Of a stretch of 64,000 bases of DNA, positions 1-8,031 are shown in pieces. Position numbers and translations under genes: made by a program. A model generated the notes under the pieces. It was given only the letters and a program-made list of their open reading frames with translations. It had not been told where the DNA came from and ran no database searches. The stretch's first letter is position 1; each line of letters starts with the position of its first letter. This DNA is from Sipunculus nudus (lineage: Eukaryota; Annelida; Sipuncula; Golfingiida; Sipunculidae), in NCBI GenBank assembly GCA_026874595.1, contig JAPPUL010000079.1, positions 1,979,001-2,043,000 of the forward strand, read 5' to 3'.

Positions 1-932
1 CTCAGGCTTATGTTGTTGTAATTCAGGGTATCGTCTTTAATCTCAAGTAAAACTTTATTATCCTCTTCGATAGCGTCCTTTTCGTGTTTAAGTTTTTCTA
101 TAATGCTTTTATATTCAAGTAGTTTAGTTTCAGAAGTTTGGATTTTAGATTGCTGAGATTGATTTAAAGAAATAAGCTCATTTCTAGTTCCCTCAAGGTC
201 TTTTAACTTACTTTGTATAGCATTATGCTCCTCTTCGATAAGACGTATTTTTTCGATAAAGACCTGTTTTTCGTTAAAGAGTTTATCAGAGTCATCCTTA
301 GCCCCTTGAAAGAGCTGAGAGATAGAAAGGCTTGGATTGTAAAATATTTTAAAAAGCAGCCACATATCCTCTTTTGAGAGTATGCTACAGTTTGAGGGCA
401 GGGCAATGGAATTAAAGAAGTTCTCATTAAGCTCAGAAAGAGGTAATAAAGTTTTGTATTTGTGGTTATAATAGCTAATAGAGTTAAGAGAACAATTCTT
501 GTAAGAGATAGCATCTTCGTTTGCAAGAACAATAAAGCTATGAATAAAGACTTTAAGATCTTTTTTAGAGTAGTCCATAAACTCAGCAATACCTTTAGCC
601 TTAAGCCAGTCTTTAGCTAAATACTTTTCATTAATGATGTCCTCAATGGGATTATTGCGTTGTTTAGATTTTCTAACCTGCTGCCTTGACTTGGTATAGA
701 ATTTAATGATATCGCCATCAGTAAGCTCAATGGAGCTAACATTCTTAGCATCGATAAGGAAAATACCCTTAGGGTTTATCACGATAAAGTCAATTTGAGT
801 ACCTTCACCCTTTTTGAAACTGAATCTATTATTATCGCCAGCCAAACACCACCAAAGGTTAGGTAAAGAACTTAATCTGTTGGCAACAAGTTGTTCTTCG
901 GGTATAATAAGGCCCTTTTTTATAATTTCCAT
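1..932 (-). CDS. NERD-domain protein with coiled coil (partial, runs off left edge)
   Basis: Open without a stop from the ATG at 932 to base 1, so at least 310 residues and the C-terminus is outside the window. Residues about 45-65 read GTQIDFIVINPKGIFLIDAK, which is the core of the NERD (nuclease-related) domain: an Asp in a beta strand followed by an acidic residue and Lys. After about residue 200 the sequence becomes a long charged heptad-like segment rich in Lys, Glu, Leu and Gln, probably coiled coil. NERD proteins are thought to act in DNA processing, but their function is poorly known. The start is uncertain because no clear Shine-Dalgarno lies upstream. The gene is divergent from yggS. 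Confidence 0.75.
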   Translation of the reverse strand, partial: MEIIKKGLIIPEEQLVANRLSSLPNLWWCLAGDNNRFSFKKGEGTQIDFIVINPKGIFLIDAKNVSSIELTDGDIIKFYTKSRQQVRKSKQRNNPIEDIINEKYLAKDWLKAKGIAEFMDYSKKDLKVFIHSFIVLANEDAISYKNCSLNSISYYNHKYKTLLPLSELNENFFNSIALPSNCSILSKEDMWLLFKIFYNPSLSISQLFQGAKDDSDKLFNEKQVFIEKIRLIEEEHNAIQSKLKDLEGTRNELISLNQSQQSKIQTSETKLLEYKSIIEKLKHEKDAIEEDNKVLLEIKDDTLNYNNISL

Positions 933-1114
933 AATACTAAATCAACATTTGATAAAATCAATAAGTTTAAATAAATTAGATAAGACTAAATTTAATTTAA
1001 AACAAAGCTAAAAGTTAATGTAAGCAAAAAGGACTGATTTTCCAAGTCTTTTATAGTTCTATATAATATTATAGGATATAGAATAAACTTAATGTATAAA
1101 GAGCATACAGGAAT

Positions 1115-1825
1115 ATGGGTAATGTAAAGATAATGATAGGAGAAAGGCTAAAAAGGCTTAAAGAAGAGATAGCGGAGCTTAAAGTAAGGAATCGTATAGG
1201 ACATGATATAAAGCTGATTGCGGTATCAAAATACGTGGGAGAGGATGAGGTTTTGGAGGCGATTGCATGTGGACAATATATATTTGGCGAAAGCCGTATA
1301 AAGGAGTCAAAAGCAAAGATAACGAAAGCGTTTAAATATAAAGAGGAATTGGAATGGCATATGATAGGGCACTTACAAACGAACAAAGTGCAAGATGCGG
1401 TAAAGAATTTTTCTTATATACATTCAATAGATAGCCTGCACACAGCAAATGCGCTGTCAAAAGAGTGCAAGAAGCAGGGAAAGGAGCTAAAGGTTTTCCT
1501 GCAAGTGAACACAACTGGGGAGAGAAGTAAATTTGGGATAGGAGAAGAAGGGCTTAATAAGCTATTTTTAGGGGTGTCAAAGCTAGATAATCTTTTAGTA
1601 GTGGGACTAATGACAATATCAGTATTAACAAAAGAGGAGATGGTGCTTAGGAGGTCGTTTAAAAAGCTTAGGGAGTTACGTGATGAGTTGGAACTTAGGT
1701 TTGGGGATGAGAGTGCTTCTTGTAAATACTTGTCAATGGGTATGAGTAATGATTATAAGATAGCGATAGAAGAGGGCTCAACACACATCAGGGTAGGGAG
1801 TTATATATTTGGTGGCTATAAATAA
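1115..1825 (+). CDS. yggS: YggS/PROSC family pyridoxal phosphate homeostasis protein
   Basis: 236 residues, the normal length for the family. The PLP lysine is K39 in IAVSKYVGEDEV. The family motifs FGESRIKE, WHMIGHLQTNK, VNTTGERSKFG, GLMTIS and the C-terminal phosphate-binding SMGMSNDYKIAIEEGSTHIRVGS are all present. The protein is a soluble PLP-binding TIM-barrel thought to buffer free PLP rather than catalyse a reaction. An in-frame ATG at 1133 is a possible alternative start. The DegT aminotransferase follows after a 30-base gap and is probably cotranscribed. Confidence 0.93.
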   Translation: MGNVKIMIGERLKRLKEEIAELKVRNRIGHDIKLIAVSKYVGEDEVLEAIACGQYIFGESRIKESKAKITKAFKYKEELEWHMIGHLQTNKVQDAVKNFSYIHSIDSLHTANALSKECKKQGKELKVFLQVNTTGERSKFGIGEEGLNKLFLGVSKLDNLLVVGLMTISVLTKEEMVLRRSFKKLRELRDELELRFGDESASCKYLSMGMSNDYKIAIEEGSTHIRVGSYIFGGYK

Positions 1826-1855
1826 ACTAGCTAGAAACAGGATGGGGTTAAGGAA

Positions 1856-3037
1856 GTGTCAAAAAGACAAAGACTAAAGATACGAGAAGATTTTTTATTA
1901 TACGCAAGACCTCATATAGACAAAAAGGAGTTGAGTCTAATAACGGATGTAGTAAGGTCAGGCTGGTGGACGACGGGGGATATGGTAAAAGAGTTTGAGA
2001 GGAAGTTGTCTAACTATTTAAGCGAGGGGAGTGGAGGAGAAAAGATAGAGGTACTGGCGCTTGACTCCTGCACCTCAGCATTATATTTGTCATTATTGCT
2101 GCTTGGGGTAGGGAGGGGAGATGAAGTTATAGTACCGACCTGGACTTTTGTAGCAACAGGACATGTAGTTGAGTGGTGCGGTGCTAAGTTGGTATTATGC
2201 GATGTAGAAGAAGATAGTTTAAATATAGACCTAAAGAAGGCAAAAGAGTTAATAACAGAGAGGACAAAAGCAATAATATTGGTTCATTTTGGAGGCGGAG
2301 CATGTGATATAGAAGGTTTCATGAAGTTATCATCTCGCTATGGAATAGAGGTAGTGGAAGACGCAGCACATGCAATAGGCGGGAAATATATGAATAAGCG
2401 TATAGGTAACTATTCAGAATATACATGTTTTAGTTTTTATGTAACTAAAAACCTAGCGATGGGCGAGGGTGGAGCGTTAGTATCGAGTAATGAGGAGGTT
2501 ATAAATAAGGGAAGAAAGCTAAGCTATTTTGGAGTAAGTAAAGACGCATATAATAGGTATCGGGAAAATAATTCATGGAGCTACGACGTAACTGAGCTAG
2601 GCTATAAATGTAATATGGATAATCTTAATGCCTCACTGGGGCTTGTGCAGTTAAATAAACTTGAGAGAATGCAAAAACGCCGTAAAGAGCTAGCAAGAAG
2701 ATATAGGGATTATTTAGATAAAAGTATAGTCTTTTTGCAGGATAAAGAAGATCATGCAAATCACCTGTTCACAATAAGAATACCGAGGTGGCTTATGGGG
2801 CGTGATAAATTCATAGAAGAACTTAAGGGACGAAATATAGGAGCTAGCGTACATTTTAAACCTTTACACAAACAAAGTTATTATAAGTCTAAGTTTAAGG
2901 ATGCAGAGGATAGGTTTATGGTATCAAACAATGCATACGAAGAGGTAGTGTCCTTACCGTTGTATCCCTCTATGAGTGATTATGATGTAGATTACGTAAT
3001 AGAACATGTGAATGACATATTATGGGGATATAAATAG
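1856..3037 (+). CDS. DegT/DnrJ/EryC1/StrS family PLP-dependent aminotransferase
   Basis: 393 residues from a GTG start with AAGGA just upstream. Motifs of the sugar-aminotransferase (fold I) family are clear: N-terminal SGWWTTGDMV, TWTFVATGH, EDAAHAIGG with the cofactor Asp near residue 169, and FYVTKNLAMGEGG with the Schiff-base lysine at K198. The C-terminal half has the usual HLFTIRI and HFKPLHKQ elements. Such enzymes put an amino group on nucleotide-linked keto-sugars for surface polysaccharide or glycoprotein. The exact substrate cannot be read from the sequence. No other sugar-nucleotide genes lie next to it, so it may serve a pathway encoded elsewhere. Confidence 0.9.
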   Translation: MSKRQRLKIREDFLLYARPHIDKKELSLITDVVRSGWWTTGDMVKEFERKLSNYLSEGSGGEKIEVLALDSCTSALYLSLLLLGVGRGDEVIVPTWTFVATGHVVEWCGAKLVLCDVEEDSLNIDLKKAKELITERTKAIILVHFGGGACDIEGFMKLSSRYGIEVVEDAAHAIGGKYMNKRIGNYSEYTCFSFYVTKNLAMGEGGALVSSNEEVINKGRKLSYFGVSKDAYNRYRENNSWSYDVTELGYKCNMDNLNASLGLVQLNKLERMQKRRKELARRYRDYLDKSIVFLQDKEDHANHLFTIRIPRWLMGRDKFIEELKGRNIGASVHFKPLHKQSYYKSKFKDAEDRFMVSNNAYEEVVSLPLYPSMSDYDVDYVIEHVNDILWGYK

Positions 3038-3087
3038 CTTATATTAGAAGATATTAAGTTATTAAAGGGTTAAAGGGAGTATAAAAG

Positions 3088-3429
3088 GTGAGTAAAGGGA
3101 ATGAGACAGAGTATTTCAGGTCTTTATTAAATCCTATAAAGGGCTTAAAATATAAAGATTATGAAACAAAGATAAACTTGCTAAAGTCTAATCTGGGCAA
3201 TATAAAACACTTACTGGTAAAGGGAAGTTATCTTAAGAAGCGAGGGTTTAAAGAGGTAATAGAGTTAAGATATAATAACAAAGGGGAATCAGATGATTTT
3301 GGGATAGGCAAGGAAGAGTTTTTTGCTATACTTGATAAGCTGGTAAGAGAGTACCCATTAGAGCAGCCTATCTATGTATGCTTCACGACAATAGATAAAG
3401 ATATAAGTTACATAGCGTTTTATGTTTGA
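3088..3429 (+). CDS. hypothetical protein, 113 aa
   Basis: GTG start; AAGGG and GGAG motifs lie in the bases upstream. A charged, soluble protein with no signal peptide, membrane segment or cysteine cluster; I do not recognise a family. The C-terminal half alternates predicted helix (EEFFAILDKLVREY) and strands (IYVCFTTI, ISYIAFYV), so it is probably a small folded alpha/beta protein. It follows the DegT gene by 50 bases in the same direction and shares the purine-rich composition of the genes before it, which supports it being real. Confidence 0.7.
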   Translation: MSKGNETEYFRSLLNPIKGLKYKDYETKINLLKSNLGNIKHLLVKGSYLKKRGFKEVIELRYNNKGESDDFGIGKEEFFAILDKLVREYPLEQPIYVCFTTIDKDISYIAFYV

Positions 3430-3583
3430 AAAGATATTAATAGATATTGAATAGTATAGATATTTAAAAGATATTTAAAAGATAAAAGATGTTTTTTAAA
3501 AAAGTTAAAAATTTATACTATGAGGGATGAATAATATATATTATTATGGAGCTTATTATAAAAAATAAATATAAGGAGAAGAT

Positions 3584-3676
3584 ATGCCCTCAGGAAAGAA
3601 GAAAAGAAAGGCGAAGATAGCAAAGCATAAGAGAAAGAAGAAAAGAAGAGCTAACCGACATAAAAAGAAGAAATAG
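3584..3676 (+). CDS. 30-residue basic protein, AURKAIP1/COX24 domain type
   Basis: ATG with AAGGAG five bases upstream. The product starts MPSGKKKRKAKIAKHKRKKK and ends ANRHKKKK: 18 of its 30 residues are Lys or Arg, with His. This matches the very short AURKAIP1/COX24-type basic proteins annotated in Bacteroidetes and spirochaetes, which are probably ribosome-associated. It is too short for usual ORF thresholds. It stands alone between two longer genes with its own upstream region of about 150 bases. Function is inferred from resemblance only. Confidence 0.8.
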   Translation: MPSGKKKRKAKIAKHKRKKKRRANRHKKKK

Positions 3677-3837
3677 AATTATATGCATGTAGTTTGTGAG
3701 TGGGTAGTAGCTTGACTGGTGGCGTATATATCTAAATAAAGATAGAATAAAGTAGACTTACTTTTGTAAGAGAGGCCTATTATATGAGGCTAGGAGCCAT
3801 TAAGATGTGTTATAAATAAATGTAATTTAATGTAAAT

Positions 3838-5031
3838 TTATGAATGTTTATTTATAGTTTTGGTAATCTGCCTAACAGCCTGTCTAATTCTATCTTTATT
3901 CTCAACAAGGCTCATGCGAAGATAGCCTTCACCAGTGTCCCCAAAGCCTACACCAGGCGATGTAAGAACCTCAGCCTCATCGAGTAGTAGCTTAGCAAAT
4001 TCAAAAGAACCTAAGCTATCAAAAGGCTTAGGGATTTTGGCCCAAACAAACATAGTAGCTTTAGGTTTGTCGATAAACCAATTAGCACGGCTTAAGCCAT
4101 CAACTAAAATATTGCGTCTTTCGGCATACTGTTTAGCAATATGGTTGACTTCATTGTCATCGCAACGCAACGCCATAATTGAGGCAACCTGAATAGGAGT
4201 AAATATACCATAATCGTAATAGCCTTTTATCGTGGCAAGATAACTAATAATTTGCGGATTTCCGGCACAAAAGCCACATCGCCATCCTGCCATACTAAAG
4301 GTTTTGCTCATACTAGTAAACTCAACCCCAACGTCAATAGCACCCTTAGCCTGCAAGAAACTCGGAGCCTTATAGCCATCAAATGTTATATCAGCATAAG
4401 CAAAATCATGAATAACAATTAACTCCTGTTTTTTTGCAAACTTAACAATCTCCTCAAACAGTTCAACAGATGTTGTAGTGGCTGTTGGATTGTGAGGGTA
4501 ATTAAGATATAAAACCTTAGGTTTAGGCCAAAGGTTATAAACGGTGTCAGTTAAACTTTTCATAAAAGCGTCCATATCATGCACAATAGGAATAGTAATT
4601 ACATTGGCACCTGCTAAAACTACACTCCAAACATGTATAGGAAAGGAAGGAGAAGGAATAAGAGCACTCTCTCCAGGCCCAAGCAAAGCAAGCGACATAT
4701 GAGAAATGCCTTCTTTACTTCCGATGGTAGCAATAACTTCTTTATTAGGGTTTAGCTTTACATTATACTTTTTCTCATAACGAATAGCAACTTCCTTTAA
4801 GAGGTTAGGAATGCCTTTAGAAGCTGAATATCTATGAGTCTTAGAATCTTTAATAACTTCCTGGAGTTTGTCAACGGCGGCTTTAACGGATGGCTGGTCA
4901 GGGTTTCCCATGCCAAAGTCAATAATGTCAATACCATTTTGCCGCTTTTCAAGTTTAAGACGATTTAGTTCTCCAAACATATATGGAGGAAGCCGTTTAA
5001 GGCGTTGAGCTGGCTCAATATTAAAAGACAT
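3838..5031 (-). CDS. class I/II PLP aminotransferase, AlaC/DapL-like
   Basis: 397 residues. N-terminal signature IDFGMGNPDQPS, then YSASKGIPNLLKE, LNYPHNPTATT (N181), HDFAYADITFDG (D209, Y212) and the PLP lysine K243 in SMSKTFSMAGWRCGF. The C-terminal substrate arginine region is GYLRMSLV. This matches the alanine aminotransferase AlaC / LL-diaminopimelate aminotransferase-like group. Alanine:2-oxoglutarate transamination is the likelier reaction, but the specificity is not resolved. The gene lies on the strand opposite to its neighbours, with coding-strand C at least equal to G, as expected for a lagging-strand gene here. Confidence 0.88.
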   Translation of the reverse strand: MSFNIEPAQRLKRLPPYMFGELNRLKLEKRQNGIDIIDFGMGNPDQPSVKAAVDKLQEVIKDSKTHRYSASKGIPNLLKEVAIRYEKKYNVKLNPNKEVIATIGSKEGISHMSLALLGPGESALIPSPSFPIHVWSVVLAGANVITIPIVHDMDAFMKSLTDTVYNLWPKPKVLYLNYPHNPTATTTSVELFEEIVKFAKKQELIVIHDFAYADITFDGYKAPSFLQAKGAIDVGVEFTSMSKTFSMAGWRCGFCAGNPQIISYLATIKGYYDYGIFTPIQVASIMALRCDDNEVNHIAKQYAERRNILVDGLSRANWFIDKPKATMFVWAKIPKPFDSLGSFEFAKLLLDEAEVLTSPGVGFGDTGEGYLRMSLVENKDRIRQAVRQITKTINKHS

Positions 5032-5074
5032 AATAACCTCAAAGAAACAGTTTATCGTAGTTTATCGTTATTAA

Positions 5075-5614
5075 CTATTTTTTAGTGTAAAGATATTTAT
5101 ATAAAAACTCATAAACAATAATACCAAAAGAAACAGAAATATTAAGAGAGTGCTTAATGCCAAACATAGGGATAGAGATGGAATAATCAGCAATAGAAAT
5201 GACATCGTCTTGAATGCCAATTATTTCGTTACCAAAAACAAGAGCAACAGGAAAGTTAATATTATGAATATCTTTATAATCGATGCTTTTGTCTGTCTGT
5301 TCGACTACGAATATTGAAGCATTATGTTTAGTTTTAAGGTCTAAAATTGCATTTTTAGTAGACTTATAATAAACCCAAGGAACACTATCAACAGCGCCAA
5401 GAGCAGTTTTATAAATTTCTTTTCGGGGAGGATATGCAGTCATTCCACAAAGGAATAGTTTTTGTATTCTGGTTGCATCAGAGGTTCTGAAGGCAGAACC
5501 GACATTAAACATACTTCTAATATTGTCTAAGACAGGGAAAATAGGGAACCTGTCGTAATTTTTAATATCTGATATAGAAGGTCTTTTAAGCTCGGTGGTA
5601 TTAAGTTTTCGCAA
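5075..5614 (-). CDS. SpoU/TrmH (SPOUT) family RNA 2'-O-methyltransferase
   Basis: 179 residues from a TTG start. The three SPOUT knot motifs are present in order: motif 1 LDNIRSMFNVGSAFRT, motif 2 VALVFGNEIIGI, and motif 3 SIPMFGIKHSLNISVSFGI, which build the SAM-binding trefoil knot. There is no extra RNA-binding N-terminal domain, so it is a minimal-type enzyme. It should methylate a ribose 2'-OH of tRNA or rRNA; the target cannot be assigned. It lies about 40 bases upstream of the AlaC-like gene on the same strand and may be cotranscribed with it. Confidence 0.9.
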   Translation of the reverse strand: MRKLNTTELKRPSISDIKNYDRFPIFPVLDNIRSMFNVGSAFRTSDATRIQKLFLCGMTAYPPRKEIYKTALGAVDSVPWVYYKSTKNAILDLKTKHNASIFVVEQTDKSIDYKDIHNINFPVALVFGNEIIGIQDDVISIADYSISIPMFGIKHSLNISVSFGIIVYEFLYKYLYTKK

Positions 5615-5784
5615 GTTGTTAGCACTCCAATGTATAATAAAGTATTTAAATTAAGGGTAACAAAAAGCTTAAATAATTTGAATCATAAAAAATAAAATAT
5701 GTAAATTAGAAGGTATGCAAAAAATAGTATAATATTTTGTTTTTATAGTTTTTATAGTAATAAAATTTAAGAGGGAGACATTAG

Positions 5785-7125
5785 ATGCAAAAAGAGAAGA
5801 GCGTTGCAATATGTACTTTAGGCTGCCGTTTGAATCAATATGAAACAGATAGTCTGCGTGCAAACTTTCTAGGGAGCGGCTATAAATTGGTCTCGTTTAA
5901 AGAAGCAGCAGATGCCTATATAGTAAATAGTTGTACAGTGACACTAAAAAGCGATGCAAAGACCAGAAACTACGTAAATAGGGTGCGGCGAGCAAACCCG
6001 AGTGCGAAGTTATTTTTGACAGGGTGCTACGCCCAAACGGATAAGGAAGCGCTTGAGGAGCTTTATAAAACGGATAGAGATTTATATATAATTCCAAACA
6101 GTAAAAAGTATGATTTATATAATATAGTTGAGACAAGTCTAAAAGGGGGAGTAGAAGGGGGAGTAGAAGGGGGTAGGGAAGGGATGGAAAGGTATTTGGA
6201 AGGGGTAGAGGATGATTATTTTGAATATTACCTAGGAGAAGACACCTTAAGGACGAGAAATTATCTAAAGATTCAGGATGGATGTAATGAGGGATGTAGT
6301 TATTGTAAGATACCGATGGCGCGGGGTGAGGCAAGGAGCCGAAGTATTTCTAAGGTGTATGAGGCATTTGGCAAGATGTTATCATATGGCTTTAAGGAGA
6401 TAATCCTAACAGGAATAAATATAGGAGATTATAGGGATGGAGATTATGGTTTAAAGGAGCTATTAAGAGGGCTTATAAATAATTATGCAGGAGAGTATAG
6501 AGTACACTTATCGTCAATAGAGCCAAACAAGGTAGACGAGGGTTTAATGGGCTTACTCACATCAAATAAGATGTGTAAACATATGCATCTTCCGTTGCAA
6601 AGCGCAAGTAATAAGGTATTGGAGGCGATGGGAAGGAATTATAGGGTAGAAGATTATTATAATACAGTAAAACGGTTACGAGAAATAGATGAGGCTATAA
6701 ATATAACAACGGATGTTATGGTAGGTTTTCCGGTGGAGGGAGAGACTGAGTTTGAAAAGACGTATAATTTTCTTAAGGAGGTACGACCGAGCTATATCCA
6801 CACGTTCAAATATTCCGAACGAGAGGGGACAAAGTCAAAGGAGCTTGGAGATATGGTGGATGAGAGGGTAAAGACAAAAAGGAGCGAGAGGATACGAGAG
6901 CTTTCAGATGTATTTAATAAGGAATATAGAAAGCGCTTTGAAGGTAGAGAGCTTGAGGTGCTTCCAGAGCAAGAAGAAGGAGATTATTATAAAGGACAAA
7001 CCGAGTACTACATACCGGTAAGATATCCTAAAAATGCGAGTGTAGAAGGGGAGGAGAAAGGGTTTAAGGTGGTATTAATAAAGAACACAGGAGCGATGTA
7101 TTCAGAAGGAGTAGAGGTAAAATAG
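5785..7125 (+). CDS. mtaB: tRNA (t6A37) methylthiotransferase MtaB
   Basis: 446 residues. The N-terminal UPF0004 domain has CTLGCRLNQYETD, NSCTVT and LTGCYAQ, giving the three cysteines of one Fe-S cluster. The radical-SAM motif is CNEGCSYC within QDGCNEGCSYCKIPMARG, followed by GINIGDYRDG and a C-terminal TRAM-like domain (GRELEVLPEQEEGDYYKG). LNQYETD and NSCTVT fit MtaB, which turns t6A37 into ms2t6A37 in tRNAs reading ANN codons, better than MiaB or RimO. An unusual Gly/Glu-rich insert at about residues 120-140 contains a 12-base duplication. SD GGGAG precedes the ATG. nadC follows after 5 bases. Confidence 0.93.
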   Translation: MQKEKSVAICTLGCRLNQYETDSLRANFLGSGYKLVSFKEAADAYIVNSCTVTLKSDAKTRNYVNRVRRANPSAKLFLTGCYAQTDKEALEELYKTDRDLYIIPNSKKYDLYNIVETSLKGGVEGGVEGGREGMERYLEGVEDDYFEYYLGEDTLRTRNYLKIQDGCNEGCSYCKIPMARGEARSRSISKVYEAFGKMLSYGFKEIILTGINIGDYRDGDYGLKELLRGLINNYAGEYRVHLSSIEPNKVDEGLMGLLTSNKMCKHMHLPLQSASNKVLEAMGRNYRVEDYYNTVKRLREIDEAINITTDVMVGFPVEGETEFEKTYNFLKEVRPSYIHTFKYSEREGTKSKELGDMVDERVKTKRSERIRELSDVFNKEYRKRFEGRELEVLPEQEEGDYYKGQTEYYIPVRYPKNASVEGEEKGFKVVLIKNTGAMYSEGVEVK

Positions 7126-7130
7126 ATTAA

Positions 7131-7988
7131 ATGAGGGAGCAACTTGCTAAAGAAGTCTTAGAGTTATTGTTAGAGTGTGGGTTAAGAGAGGATTTGGGGG
7201 ATGTAGGAGACATAACGTCTTTGGGAATATTTGGTAAGCGAGGAGGATTTAGGCGAGGTAAGATATTGGTAAAGGGGAGCAGGTATATAACGACATGCAT
7301 ATTTGTAGTTAGGGAGGTATATAAGCGGCTAGGCGGGGGGGTGGTAGTAAGGGATGAGGTTTTAGATGGGGTTGAGGTTTTGGGAGGAGATATTTTATGT
7401 ATGTTGGAGGGAGATATAGTATCGCTTTTGGAAGGAGAGCGGCTAGTACTTAACCTACTAAGTTATCTAATGGGGGTATCGACAAAGACGAAAGAGTACG
7501 TAGATAAGGTGCAGGGGACAGAAGTTAAGATATTGGACACCCGAAAGACATTGCCGGGATTAAGGAGTTTATGTAAGGCAGCGGTTTTAGCAGGAGGAGG
7601 ATTAAATCACCGACAAGGCTTATATGATGGAGTATTAATAAAAGATAATCATATAGACGCAGCGGGAGGGGTTAGGGAGGCGATAGAGTTGTTTAGGAGT
7701 AGTAATTTAGGAGGGGATAAGTTTATAGAGGTAGAAGTAAGGAATAAAGAGGAGGCATTAGCTGGGCTTAATTTTGGAGCGAATAGGTTATTACTTGATA
7801 ATATGAGACTTGAGGAGATGGAAGAAGTAGTAAAGCTTTCAGAGGGTAAAGCCATAGAGCTTGAGGCATCAGGTAATGTAAGTTTAAAGAATGTAGAAGA
7901 GATAGCGAAAACAGGAGTAGACTACATATCGATAGGTTCTCTTACAATGAATGTAGAGGCTGCAGATTTGTCACTACAAATACTTTAG
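7131..7988 (+). CDS. nadC: nicotinate-nucleotide pyrophosphorylase (carboxylating), NadC
   Basis: 285 residues, the usual length. Quinolinate phosphoribosyltransferase motifs are present: LREDLGDVGDITS near the N-terminus, ILDTRKTLPGLR, the GGGLNHRQGLYDGVLIKDNHI stretch with catalytic and phosphate-binding residues, VEVRNKEEA, LLDNM, and LEASGNVSLKNVEEIAKTGVDYISIGSLT. It converts quinolinate and PRPP to nicotinate mononucleotide. It sits between mtaB and nadB in the same direction, so de novo NAD synthesis is encoded here except for nadA, which is not in the window. Confidence 0.95.
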   Translation: MREQLAKEVLELLLECGLREDLGDVGDITSLGIFGKRGGFRRGKILVKGSRYITTCIFVVREVYKRLGGGVVVRDEVLDGVEVLGGDILCMLEGDIVSLLEGERLVLNLLSYLMGVSTKTKEYVDKVQGTEVKILDTRKTLPGLRSLCKAAVLAGGGLNHRQGLYDGVLIKDNHIDAAGGVREAIELFRSSNLGGDKFIEVEVRNKEEALAGLNFGANRLLLDNMRLEEMEEVVKLSEGKAIELEASGNVSLKNVEEIAKTGVDYISIGSLTMNVEAADLSLQIL

Positions 7989-8031
7989 AAAAGTAATAAT
8001 AATAATAATGAGGGAGCACCTAAGGGGTATA

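Noticed and set aside
203-589. 128-residue minus-strand ORF near the left edge
   Set aside because: It is a frame shadow of the NERD-domain gene, which is open through the same bases and has a recognisable domain.
3530-3545. Perfect 16-base palindrome AATAATATATATTATT before the COX24-type gene
   Set aside because: Alternating A/T palindromes arise easily by chance in this very AT-rich DNA and no regulator or T-run context supports it.
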